Source: Burkholderia sp. IMCC1007
GTDB taxonomy: Bacteria > Pseudomonadota > Gammaproteobacteria > Burkholderiales > Burkholderiaceae
NCBI RefSeq assembly: GCF_027257875.1
Contig: NZ_JAPVQY010000007.1
Coordinates: 179,697 to 243,696, forward strand
Length of the DNA stretch: 64,000 nt
Direction of reading: 5' to 3'
The notes below the pieces were generated by a model that saw only the letters and a program-made list of their open reading frames with translations, was not told where the DNA came from and ran no database searches. The position numbers and the translations under genes were made by a program. Shown here in pieces: positions 50,369 to 58,915 of the stretch (its first letter is position 1; every line of letters starts with the position of its first letter).

Positions 50369-51541
50369 ATGAAACGAGAACCCGTTGTAGGCGTGCAGCC
50401 TGAGGTGTTGCGTTGGGCGAGAGAAACGGTCGGACTGTCGATCGACGACGTCGCGACCATGCTTCGGACTTCGTCGAGCGAAGTCGCTGGCTGGGAGACG
50501 GGCACCGGGGCACCGACATACGCGCAGCTCGAGAAGCTTGCGTATCAGGTCTTCAAGAGACCGCTTGCGGTTTTTTTCCTTCCGTCGCCGCCTGAGGAAA
50601 AGGTACCGCAGCGGGAATTCCGCACACTTCCCGAAACGGACATGCGCTCGCTCGCCCGCGACACCTATCTGCAAATCCGGCAAGCGCATGCATTTCAGCT
50701 ATCGCTCAAAGAGGTATTCAACGGGCGCAATCCCGCGGATGACTTGATCTGGAAATCCGTGACGCTTTCGTTGTCGGAACCCGTATCGACGCAAGCGGAG
50801 ACGGTTCGTCTCTTGCTGGGTATCACGCTCGATGAGCAGACCTCGTGGCGTAACGACGATCTCGCTCTCAAACAGTGGCGGAAAGCTATTGAGGACGTGG
50901 GCGTCTTTGTCTTCAAGTCACCGTTCAAGCAGCGCGAGATTTCGGGCTTTTGCCTGATGGATGATGCATTTCCGATCATTTATCTCAACAACAGTACGAC
51001 GAAGACACGTCAGATATTCAGTCTTTTGCACGAACTGGCGCACTTGCTCCTGAGCATGAACGGGTTGAGCAAACTCGATTCCGGCTATATCGATGCGCTT
51101 CCGCAGGCCGAGAGGGAAATCGAGCGATTCTGCAACGCCATTGCGGCGGAGGTGCTGATTCCGCGCGCAGCTTTCGACCGTCTCGTCGCAGGATGTCCCA
51201 TCGACGTCGAGTCTGCGCCCGACGAATTGTTCGCCGAACTGGCCGGCTATTTCGGCGTGAGCCGGGAGGCGGTGCTGCGGCGATTGCTGGACCAGGGCCG
51301 AGTGAGTCAGACGTTCTATAAGCGCAAGGCAACGATCTGGTCAGCCCAACAGAGGGAGGCGAAGGGCGGAAGCTACTATGCGAATCAAGGCGCATATCTG
51401 AGTGATCGCTTTGCTCGGGAGGTCGTCGGCCGCCACTATCGGCATCAGATCACGCTTGACCAGGCAGCGGATTTTCTTGGTATCAAGCCAAAGAGTTTTG
51501 CCGGATTCGAAGAGCATGTTCTTCATGGAGCCGGTGCATGA
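50369..51541 (+). CDS. XRE helix-turn-helix plus ImmA/IrrE metallopeptidase (antitoxin-like)
   Basis: The 390-residue protein has an XRE-type HTH (residues about 10-60: 'VLRWARETVGLSIDDVATML', 'SSSEVAGWETGTGAPTYAQL') joined to an ImmA/IrrE (COG2856) peptidase domain with zinc motif HELAH at 221-225 and a downstream Glu in 'EREIERFCNAIAAEVLIP'. Such fusions cleave repressors in mobile elements or act as antitoxins. The stop overlaps the start of the DUF4411 gene by 4 bases (ATGA), typical of a toxin-antitoxin operon. Codon use is less GC-biased than in neighbours, suggesting transfer. Confidence 0.9.
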   Translation: MKREPVVGVQPEVLRWARETVGLSIDDVATMLRTSSSEVAGWETGTGAPTYAQLEKLAYQVFKRPLAVFFLPSPPEEKVPQREFRTLPETDMRSLARDTYLQIRQAHAFQLSLKEVFNGRNPADDLIWKSVTLSLSEPVSTQAETVRLLLGITLDEQTSWRNDDLALKQWRKAIEDVGVFVFKSPFKQREISGFCLMDDAFPIIYLNNSTTKTRQIFSLLHELAHLLLSMNGLSKLDSGYIDALPQAEREIERFCNAIAAEVLIPRAAFDRLVAGCPIDVESAPDELFAELAGYFGVSREAVLRRLLDQGRVSQTFYKRKATIWSAQQREAKGGSYYANQGAYLSDRFAREVVGRHYRHQITLDQAADFLGIKPKSFAGFEEHVLHGAGA

Positions 51542-52035
51542 TCTATGTGTTCGACACCAGTTCCATTCGATCGCTGCAGCATTTCTATCCGCGTGTATTC
51601 AGAAGTATCTGGAAGGGTATCGAAAAGCTCGTGGGGCAGAGGCGATTGATTTCGACCAGAGAGGTGTTGAACGAGATCGAGCGACAGGCCGTCAGCGCAG
51701 ATGTATTGACGTGGGTAAAAGGCAACCGATCATTGTTCACGACACCGAGCGCGGATGAACTGCGGTTTGTCGCTACGATTTTGCAGATCAAGCACTTTCA
51801 GGCGCTCATCGGACAACAGCAACGACTCAAGGGAACGCCCGTCGCTGATCCGTTCGTTATAGCCTGCGCCAAGATCTGCCAAGGAACGGTTGTGACTGAA
51901 GAGGGATGGCTGCATGAAGGCAACGGACTTGTGCCGAAACCGTATGCGGCGAAAATCCCCAACGTATGCGCGCATTTCGGGATTCCATGCATTGATCTCG
52001 AGGAATTCATGCACCAGCAGGATTGGCAGTTCTGA
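51538..52035 (+). CDS. DUF4411 PIN-like protein, probable toxin
   Basis: The 165-residue protein begins MIYVFDTSSIRSL, where the Asp after the first strand is the first acidic residue of a PIN-like RNase site. Others appear in 'STREVLNEIERQA' (Glu), 'GTPVADPFVIACAKI' (Asp) and 'TVVTEEGW' (Glu). DUF4411 is a PIN-like family usually encoded after an XRE-ImmA/IrrE protein, exactly as here. It would cut RNA if freed from its partner. Toxicity is inferred from context. Confidence 0.88.
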   Translation: MIYVFDTSSIRSLQHFYPRVFRSIWKGIEKLVGQRRLISTREVLNEIERQAVSADVLTWVKGNRSLFTTPSADELRFVATILQIKHFQALIGQQQRLKGTPVADPFVIACAKICQGTVVTEEGWLHEGNGLVPKPYAAKIPNVCAHFGIPCIDLEEFMHQQDWQF

Positions 52036-52046
52036 GCTGACAACCG

Positions 52047-52388
52047 TCAACTCATCCCGAACAACTTCCCCGAACGCGCAAGCACGCGCGTATCGGCACC
52101 CGCCATCCTCAGCGTTTTCCACACGACCGTCGACACCGTGTCGTAAGCCGCGATCCCCGTCGCCTGCTCGAATGAAGCGGCTAGATGCGCGGCACGCAAG
52201 TTAGTGCAGAACGTCGTGACGGCATCCGGCCGTGCCTGCGAGGTCTTGCGCATCAGCGCGGCGAACTGCGTATCCGGCACTTCCGCGAAGCTGTAGTTGT
52301 CGCGCAGCCCGAGGTGCTGTTGGCCCGTGCGTGACGGTCCGCGTCGGGCACGGTCGGGCGGGGCAGTGGAATGCGCAGGCTCCGGCAT
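52047..52388 (-). pseudogene. Asp/Glu racemase / maleate isomerase family remnant (C-terminal half)
   Basis: The 113-codon frame matches only the end of this family: 'QHLGLRDNYSFAEVPDTQF', the second catalytic Cys region 'VTTFCTNLRAAHLAASFEQA', 'GIAAYDTVSTVVWKTLRMAG' and a short tail. The first half, with the first active-site Cys, is missing: upstream sequence (52389-52510) has no matching frame and contains a His-codon-like CACGCA-rich stretch. The leftmost ~24 residues are not family-like. It ends 11 bases from the DUF4411 stop, on the other strand. Insertion of the toxin-antitoxin pair may have damaged this neighbourhood. Confidence 0.7.
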
Positions 52389-52510
52389 TCGGGGGGCGCG
52401 CGATCAGCGATTGGGCCGCACACGCATAAGCACAAGCCTACGCCCACGCACACGCCACGTTGCCGAAGCGCATCCCTTCGCTCGACGCGCAGCGTTCGAC
52501 GCCGATGGCG

Positions 52511-53869
52511 CTAACCGAGTCTATCGCCCCACGCGGCCGAGAATTGCCGTGCCGCGCGAAAGCAAACCGCGTCGCCTCCCGGCGCACCGATCAACTGCAC
52601 GCCGACCGGCAATTCGCCCGCCGAGAAGCACGGTGCGCTGACGACCGGCAGCCCCGCGAATGAAATCGGCTGCGTGAGCAGGCCGAGCGTTTTCGCGGGC
52701 TCGAGTGCGATCCCGTTGACCTCGACCGTCGCGTCGGTGAAGCGCGGCGCGGCATAGGGCGTCGCGGCCGCGAGCAGCAGGTCGTAGTGCGCGAACAGCG
52801 CTTCGATGCGCGCGCGCCAGGCGGCACGACAGGCAAGCGCGTTCCGATACGTGGCGTCGGACGTCGCAAGGCCGGCCGCAATGCGCGACCGCAGTCGTTC
52901 GGAGACGAGCGCCGCCGCCGCGCCGAGCAACCCACGATGGGCACGCGCCAGCTCCACATTCGAGATCTCGACCGCTGCTTCGCGCACGCGGGCGACTTCG
53001 TCGCTGGCGACGGGGACCGATTCGTCCGCGCGCAAGCAGGCCGCGGCACGCCGGACGGCGCGTTGCGCATTCGCATCGGCCTGTGTTTCGAAATCGCCGG
53101 TCAGTACCGCGACGCGAAGCGGGGCGGCCGGATCGCGAGCCGATCGCGCGCGCGGTGAAGACGCTTCGCACAGCGTGTCATACAGCACCGCCAGATCGTC
53201 GATATCGTTCGCGAACCCGCCGACGGTATCGAGCGATTCCGCATAGGGCACGCAGCCGGCGCGTGACAGTCGGCCTTCGCCGGGGCGAAACCCCCATACG
53301 CCGCACAGCGCTGCCGGTGCGCGGATCGAGCCGTTGGTATCGCTGCCGAGCGCGAGCGGCACGTATCCGGCGGCGACCGCGGCGGCCGAGCCGCTGGACG
53401 AACCGCCCGTCATGCGCGTTGGATCGGCCGGCAGACGCACCGCGCCATAGTGCGGATTCACACCGGTGGCGCCGCATGCGAGTTCGTCCATGTGCGTCGC
53501 GCCCACGGGGATCGCGCCGGCCGCGCACAGTCGCGTGACCGCCGCCGCATCGGCGGCCGCGTGAGACAGCGCCGCGCGCGCGGGCGATCCGGCGACCGTC
53601 GTGTAACCCGCCACGTCGATATTCCACTTCACGAGAAACGGCACGCCGGCCAGCGGGCCCGGATCGCGTCCGTCCCGCACGAGACGGTCGACGCGCAGCG
53701 CCTCGCGCCGTGCCCGTTCGTCGAACGTGTGTGCGCAGGCATTGATCGCGCCGTCGCGCGTGGCGATGTCGGCGAGCACGGCGTGCACGAGCGATACCGC
53801 ACTCACACGCCCTGCACGAACCGCGACCGCCAGCGTCAGCGCGCTGCGCATCGAAGGTGCGGCGTTCAT
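52511..53869 (-). CDS. Amidase-signature hydrolase (AtzE/GatA-like)
   Basis: The 452-residue protein has the amidase signature catalytic set: Lys 81 (VPFLVKWNIDVAG), the cis-Ser region 'RMTGGSSSGSAAAVAAGYVP' (155-170) and the nucleophile Ser 181 in 'GSDTNGSIRAPAALCG'. It would hydrolyse a carbon-nitrogen amide bond. Its ATG overlaps the stop of the MFS gene by 4 bases (ATGA), so the two are translated together. The amide imported by that carrier is a likely substrate. The longer open frame upstream is a shadow of the MFS gene. Confidence 0.9.
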   Translation of the reverse strand: MNAAPSMRSALTLAVAVRAGRVSAVSLVHAVLADIATRDGAINACAHTFDERARREALRVDRLVRDGRDPGPLAGVPFLVKWNIDVAGYTTVAGSPARAALSHAAADAAAVTRLCAAGAIPVGATHMDELACGATGVNPHYGAVRLPADPTRMTGGSSSGSAAAVAAGYVPLALGSDTNGSIRAPAALCGVWGFRPGEGRLSRAGCVPYAESLDTVGGFANDIDDLAVLYDTLCEASSPRARSARDPAAPLRVAVLTGDFETQADANAQRAVRRAAACLRADESVPVASDEVARVREAAVEISNVELARAHRGLLGAAAALVSERLRSRIAAGLATSDATYRNALACRAAWRARIEALFAHYDLLLAAATPYAAPRFTDATVEVNGIALEPAKTLGLLTQPISFAGLPVVSAPCFSAGELPVGVQLIGAPGGDAVCFRAARQFSAAWGDRLG

Positions 53870-55206
53870 GTGCGGACCATGAGCCGGCGCGGAATCGACA
53901 GGATCAGCGCGGCTGCCGCGAACAGCGTGAAGGCGAGCACTGCGACGCCGAGCTCGGTGCTGCCCGTCAATCCGGTTGCATAGCCCATCAGCGTCGGGCC
54001 GACGAACCCCGCGACCGCCGCGCCGATGTTGACGAGCCCGGCGCCGCCCGCGGCCGCTTCGCCCGCGAGAATCCGCGACGGCAAGCTCCAGAACATCGCA
54101 AGCGTGCTCATGATGCCGGCCACGCCGACGGTCAGGCAGCCAACCGCGAGCACCGGATGCGCGTGCATCCCGAGGCTCGCGAGCAGCGCGACGCCGCCGA
54201 TCGCGACGGGCAGCGCCGTATGCCAGCGCCGCTCGCCGGTTCGCACCGAATGCTGCGCGTTCGCGACCATCGCGACCGACGCAACGAGGTACGGGATCGC
54301 GCTGACGAGGCCGATTTCGAGGTTGCTCAGCGACCCGAGTGCCTTGATCATCGTCGGCATCCAGAACACGAGCCCGTAGTTGCCGACGTTGTAGAGGAAC
54401 GATGTCGCGAACAGCAGCCACAGGGTCGGCTCGCGCAACGCGGCGCCGAGTTGGGTGCGCTTGCCGGCGGCTTCCTGCGCCATTTCCGCGCGAATCATGC
54501 GTTTTTCCGCGTCGGTCAGCCAGCTCGCATCGTCGATCCGCTCGGTCACGCGTACGAGCAGATACATGCCCAGCACGATGGCAGGCAGGCCTTCGATCAG
54601 GAACATCCACTGCCAGCCGCGCAGCCCGAAGCCGCCGTGCGTGGCGTCCATGATCCAGCCCGACAGCGGGCCGCCGACGATCACGCCGAGCGGCATCGCG
54701 AGAAACAGGAAGGCCATGACCTTCGCGAGCCGGTGCGACGGAAACCACACGCTGAAGTACGCGATCACGGCCGGAAAGAAGCTCGCCTCGGTGACGCCGA
54801 GCAGAAAGCGCAATGCATAGAAGCTCGCGGTGTCGCGGGTCGCCAGCGTCGCGACCGACACGACGCCCCACGTCAGCATCGAGCCGGCGAGACAGCGCTT
54901 CACGCCGATCCGCCGCACGAGCCAGCCGGCCGGCACCTGAAGCAGCAGGTAGCCGACGAAGAACAGGCCTGCGCCGACACCGTAGGCAGCGTCCGTGAGG
55001 CGCAGGTCCGCCACCATCTGCAGTTTCGCGAAGCCGACGTTGACGCGGTCGAGATAACCGAAGAAATAGCAGACCAGGATCAGCGGAATGATGCGTCGGC
55101 TCAGGCGCGCATAGAGCGCGTCGAGGCCGGGCGCGGCCGCATCCGTGTGCGGACTCGAGCCGGTTTGCATGCCGCGCGGCGTGGCGGCACCGTTGGAATT
55201 CGTCAT
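53866..55206 (-). CDS. MFS transporter, anion:cation symporter (ACS) family
   Basis: The 446-residue, 12-helix carrier starts MTNSNGAATPRGMQTGSSPH with CGGAG upstream of the ATG at 55206. ACS-type landmarks are 'RRIIPLILVCYFFGYLDRVN', 'FFVGYLLLQVPAGWLVRRIG', 'RFLLGVTEASFFPAVIAYFS' and the charged central loop 'LTDAEKRMIRAEMAQEAAGK'. ACS carriers move organic anions. It lies between the D-aminoacylase and amidase genes, on the same strand, and probably imports an N-acyl or amide compound. Confidence 0.92.
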   Translation of the reverse strand: MTNSNGAATPRGMQTGSSPHTDAAAPGLDALYARLSRRIIPLILVCYFFGYLDRVNVGFAKLQMVADLRLTDAAYGVGAGLFFVGYLLLQVPAGWLVRRIGVKRCLAGSMLTWGVVSVATLATRDTASFYALRFLLGVTEASFFPAVIAYFSVWFPSHRLAKVMAFLFLAMPLGVIVGGPLSGWIMDATHGGFGLRGWQWMFLIEGLPAIVLGMYLLVRVTERIDDASWLTDAEKRMIRAEMAQEAAGKRTQLGAALREPTLWLLFATSFLYNVGNYGLVFWMPTMIKALGSLSNLEIGLVSAIPYLVASVAMVANAQHSVRTGERRWHTALPVAIGGVALLASLGMHAHPVLAVGCLTVGVAGIMSTLAMFWSLPSRILAGEAAAGGAGLVNIGAAVAGFVGPTLMGYATGLTGSTELGVAVLAFTLFAAAALILSIPRRLMVRT

Positions 55207-55273
55207 GGTGACTCCGTGCAGGTTGACTCGGCGCGGCTGCCGCGACGACGCGAGCGCGCGATCGTGGGTAATC

Positions 55274-56710
55274 CTATATTTTCCGGCGCAGGGCGCGGCC
55301 GGGACGCGCACCGGTGTGCCGGCCGTCTTCGAGCACGGCACGCCCGTTGACGAACACGTGTGCGATGCCTTCGGGGCGAAGCGTCGGGTTCGCGAACGTC
55401 GCGCGGTCGATCACGCGTGCAGGATCGAACACGACGAGATCGGCGTAGTGACCGACCGCGAGCCGTCCGCGCTCGGCGATGCCGAACTGCTCGGCGGTGA
55501 GGCCCGTCATCTTGCGCACCGCGGTTTCTAGCGGGAACAGGCGGCGTTCGCGCGAGAATTCGCCGAGCACGCGCGGGAACGTGCCCCACAGCCGCGGGTG
55601 CGGGCGCAAGTCGTTAGGCAAGCCATCGGAACCGACCATCGTCAGTTCGTGACGGATGATGCGCTCGACGTCCGCTTCGTCCATGACGAAGTAGATCGCG
55701 CCGGCGGGGCGCAGCGCGTCGATCGCGGCATCGACGGAATCGCCGAACAGCGGCAGCAGCGTGTGGAAGTCGCGGCCCGCGAGTTCGGGATGCGGTTTCG
55801 ACCATGCAAGGATCACGCGGGACGACTGGCGGATGCGATCGGCGCGCAGCATCGTCGACGTGGCGGGATACGGATGACAATCGACGCACAGCGGCTGACG
55901 CGTGCGTTGTGCGTCGATATGCGCGAGCGTTTCGACCGAGCGGCCGTGATTGGCCTTGCCGGCCACCTTGTGATGCGACAGCACGACGCGCACGTCCAGC
56001 GCGCGCCCGATCAGGAACGCTTCGTCGAGCGATGCGATGATCGCGTCGGTTTCGTCGCGCAGATGCGTCGCGAATACGCCGCCCGTCTCGCGCAGCGGCG
56101 CGCATGCGTCGATCAGTTCGTCCGTCGTCGCGGCTGCCGCCGGCGGGTAGAAGGTGCCCGACGACACGCCGAACGCACCGGCCGCCATCGCTTCGCGCAC
56201 GTCGGCCGCCATCGCCGCGATTTCCGTCGCGGTGGCGGCGCGTTCGAGATCGCGCATGTGCCGCACGCGCAGCGTCGAGTGGCCGACCAGGGCCGCGGTA
56301 TTCACGGCGGCGGGCGTTGCGTCGAGCGCGTCGAGATACGCGCGAAACGACGGGAAGCGGAACGCTTGCCACGCACCCAGCAAGTCGAGCGGCTGCGGCA
56401 CATCGCGTTCGGCGAGCAGCGGCGCGAGACTGATCCCGCAGTTGCCGGCGATCACCGTGGTGACGCCTTGTGCGACCTTCGGCTCGACATCGGGATCGGT
56501 CAGGACGAACGCGTCGTCGTGCGTGTGGCTGTCGATGAAGCCCGGCGCGACGACGAGGCCGCTCGCGTCGATCGTGTGCGCGGCCGTCGCGTTGCCCAGG
56601 TCGCCGATCGCGGCGATGCGCGCGCCCGTCACGCCGAGATCGGCTTCGAAGCGCGCGGCCCCGGTGCCGTCGATCAGTTCGCCGCGACGCAGGATCACGT
56701 CGAAATGCAT
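55274..56710 (-). CDS. N-acyl-D-amino-acid deacylase (D-aminoacylase)
   Basis: The 478-residue amidohydrolase-superfamily protein starts MHFDVILRRGELIDGTGAAR. It has the metal site 'VAPGFIDSHTHDDAFVL' (HxH), the bridging Cys of this group in 'VIAGNCGISLAP', 'LVGHSTLRVRHM', 'THLRDETDAIIASLDEA', 'VVLSHHKVAG' and the catalytic Asp in 'MVGSDGLPNDLRPHPRLWGT'. It releases D-amino acids from N-acyl forms. The DadA-like oxidase about 5 kb to the left could consume them. Confidence 0.93.
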   Translation of the reverse strand: MHFDVILRRGELIDGTGAARFEADLGVTGARIAAIGDLGNATAAHTIDASGLVVAPGFIDSHTHDDAFVLTDPDVEPKVAQGVTTVIAGNCGISLAPLLAERDVPQPLDLLGAWQAFRFPSFRAYLDALDATPAAVNTAALVGHSTLRVRHMRDLERAATATEIAAMAADVREAMAAGAFGVSSGTFYPPAAAATTDELIDACAPLRETGGVFATHLRDETDAIIASLDEAFLIGRALDVRVVLSHHKVAGKANHGRSVETLAHIDAQRTRQPLCVDCHPYPATSTMLRADRIRQSSRVILAWSKPHPELAGRDFHTLLPLFGDSVDAAIDALRPAGAIYFVMDEADVERIIRHELTMVGSDGLPNDLRPHPRLWGTFPRVLGEFSRERRLFPLETAVRKMTGLTAEQFGIAERGRLAVGHYADLVVFDPARVIDRATFANPTLRPEGIAHVFVNGRAVLEDGRHTGARPGRALRRKI

Positions 56711-56881
56711 GGTGGTTCCTCCAGAATCCGTCCGGGCCCGGGGTGTGCCCCGTTTCCGTCATTCATGTTCGCCCCCATCGTCTCCGGCCATTTTTTGGAC
56801 GTCCAATGCCGATCGGCTCGCGATTCATGCGAAACCCGCATCAATACGCGCGCTGCCGTGCCGGCGCACGGCCCCGCGGCG

Positions 56882-57769
56882 TTACGCGAACGACGCCTTC
56901 ACCAACGCATGGAGGTCGCTTGCGAAGCTGGACAGAGAGATGGTGCGATGCCGCACGATGCCCACCGTGCGGTCGATCGTCGGGCTCGCGATCGGCACCG
57001 CGCGCACCGCGGGCGAGCCGTACGCGCGCAGCGCGCTCTCGGGCAGGATCGCGCAGCCGACGCCTGCCGCCACCAGCGCGGCGACGCACGAGATGTGCTC
57101 GACCTCATAGAACCAGCGGGTTCGCACCGCTTCCTGGCCCATCAGCATTTCGAGGAGCAGGCGGTTACCGCTGTCGCGGCCGCCGATGATCAGCTTCGCG
57201 TGGCGCAACTCGCCGAGCGTGATGGTGTCCGCACGCGCCAGCGGATCATCCTCATGGGCCGCGAGCACGTAGCGATCGGTGAACAGCGGTTCGAACACGA
57301 GATCGTCGTCGACGCCGGGATGCAGGCTCACGCCGAATTCGGCGATGCCCGCGCGCACCTGCGACAGCACGAAGTCGTGATTGCCGTCGAGGATCTGCAC
57401 GGCGACGTGCGGATATTTGCCGGCGTAGCGACGCAGCACGTCCGGCAGCGCCTGCGCGACGACCGTCGGGATCGACGCGAGCCGCACCTTGCCGTAACGC
57501 TTTTGCGCGATGTCCTGAATCGACGACAGCATCATTCCGAGCTGCGCGATCTGCTCGCGCGCCATCGGAAGAAACTGGCGGCCGACGCCCGTCAGCGTCA
57601 CGCTACGCGTGGTGCGCTGGAACAACTCGACGCCGAGCGTCTGCTCGAGTTTCTGGATGCGGCGTGAGAGGCCCGGCTGTGTCAGGTTGAGCTTCTCTGC
57701 CGCGCGATGGAACGTGCCGAGTTCCGCCACGGCGACGAAGGCTTCGAGTTCCGAATTTTCGACTTTCAT
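56882..57769 (-). CDS. LysR-family transcriptional regulator
   Basis: The 295-residue protein has an N-terminal HTH ('ELEAFVAVAELGTFHRAAEK', 'LSRRIQKLEQTLGVELFQRT') and an effector domain starting 'GKVRLASIPTVVAQALPDVL'. TGGAG lies 6 bases before the ATG at 57769; a longer upstream frame is non-homologous. It is upstream of, and co-oriented with, the D-aminoacylase/MFS/amidase genes (170-base gap), so it probably controls them. Confidence 0.9.
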   Translation of the reverse strand: MKVENSELEAFVAVAELGTFHRAAEKLNLTQPGLSRRIQKLEQTLGVELFQRTTRSVTLTGVGRQFLPMAREQIAQLGMMLSSIQDIAQKRYGKVRLASIPTVVAQALPDVLRRYAGKYPHVAVQILDGNHDFVLSQVRAGIAEFGVSLHPGVDDDLVFEPLFTDRYVLAAHEDDPLARADTITLGELRHAKLIIGGRDSGNRLLLEMLMGQEAVRTRWFYEVEHISCVAALVAAGVGCAILPESALRAYGSPAVRAVPIASPTIDRTVGIVRHRTISLSSFASDLHALVKASFA

Positions 57770-58288
57770 GACGCTCCAGTGTGTCCGGTGTGCAGGCCGG
57801 CTCCGGTATTCGGACGTATGGCGGCAGCGGTCCAGCGGATATTCTCGTCGATATCGATTCGTGACCTGCAGCGTCGCGCATACGGAAAGTGGAGGGTACA
57901 CGCATCGCAGACCGCGACGACTGACGCACGCACGCGACACGTTTGAATGCGCGCGCATCGGATCGTTGAAGCTTTCACCGACCGGGCTCCAATCCGCAGA
58001 TCAATTCATCGACGTCGATGCCGGATCGCCATCCGTTGACATGGAAATGATTCAACCTACTTTCCGGCGTGATTCGCGGGTGTATCCCACTGGTTTGGGA
58101 TACGAATTTCTACGTAAGATGGAAGGAGTCGTGCGCGGGATACGGTGCCTGCACGCGCATGGACGGAGCAGGTAGCGCACGGCACGACTGCAGCAGATGT
58201 TTCCATCATGGGTGCAACTGTGTGCGCGGTGGCTGCGAGTCATGCAGCCGTATCCGCGCCGGCGGGTGTGGCGACATTCGTCGCGCGA
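57770..58288. other. Divergent promoter region of lysR and yfiR
   Basis: About 500 bases. The yfiR frame is open from 58145 but the added residues are not signal-peptide-like. AT-richer stretches near 58040-58130 are likely promoter DNA. No other gene is seen. Confidence 0.4.
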
Positions 58289-58915
58289 ATGGCGTCCGGC
58301 CGGTCGGCCCGAGCCGCCACATTGCGGCACGCGTTCGCCGCAATCGTTTGCGCTCTGAACGTCGCGCCTGCCGTCCTCGCCGGCTCGCCCATCAATACCG
58401 ACGATCCGGTCGACACGGTACAAATTGCCGCCACCGCGTCTACCGTCAGTCCTGCCAGCCGCGCCATTTCTTCACACGACTCCGCCGTGCGTCAGGTCGT
58501 GCTCGGCATCGTCAGTTTCACGCGCTGGCCCACGACGCCCGTTCGTCTGCATCTGTGCGTGACGGGCAAGCCCGACTACGCGGGCGCGCTGACCGACACG
58601 TTGCAGGCCGGCTCGACCATGCTCGACGTGGAGCGCGTGCGCTTCGACGATCCCGCGCTCGGCATGGCATGCGACGTCGTCTATCTCGGCACCCTCGACA
58701 ACGACAAGCGCGCGCGCGTGAGAAACGCGCTGGCCGGCCACCCGGTGCTGACGATCGCCGAACGCGACGCGTCCTGCACCGCGGGCGCGATGTTCTGCCT
58801 CACGGTCGACGGCGAACGCATCACGTTCGACATCAATCTCGACGCCGTCGCACGCAGTGGGGTGCGCGTGCATCCGAACGTCCTCAACCTCGCGCGGCGG
58901 CCGCTGACGCCATGA
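58289..58915 (+). CDS. yfiR: YfiR-family periplasmic repressor of the diguanylate cyclase YfiN
   Basis: The 208-residue protein (ATG at 58289) starts MASGRSARAATLRHAFAAIV, a signal peptide ending near VLAG. The YfiR domain (DUF4154) follows: 'VRQVVLGIVSFTRWP', 'VRLHLCVTGKPDYAGAL', 'MACDVVYLG' and 'ERDASCTAGAMFCLTVDGER'. The last holds two Cys seven positions apart, the redox disulfide pair of YfiR. YfiR binds the YfiN sensor domain and keeps it off until stress. The start codon is uncertain: no candidate has a ribosome site, and earlier Met/Val codons at 58145 and 58208 are in frame. The stop overlaps yfiN by 4 bases. Confidence 0.88.
   Translation: MASGRSARAATLRHAFAAIVCALNVAPAVLAGSPINTDDPVDTVQIAATASTVSPASRAISSHDSAVRQVVLGIVSFTRWPTTPVRLHLCVTGKPDYAGALTDTLQAGSTMLDVERVRFDDPALGMACDVVYLGTLDNDKRARVRNALAGHPVLTIAERDASCTAGAMFCLTVDGERITFDINLDAVARSGVRVHPNVLNLARRPLTP

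Noticed and set aside
52430..52460. CACGCA-rich stretch as a tandem repeat
   Set aside because: Only a few imperfect units; no regular period as in a true satellite or CRISPR array.
53857..55350. A 497-codon plus-strand open frame
   Set aside because: It is antisense to the ACS-family MFS gene and has only charged, low-information sequence.
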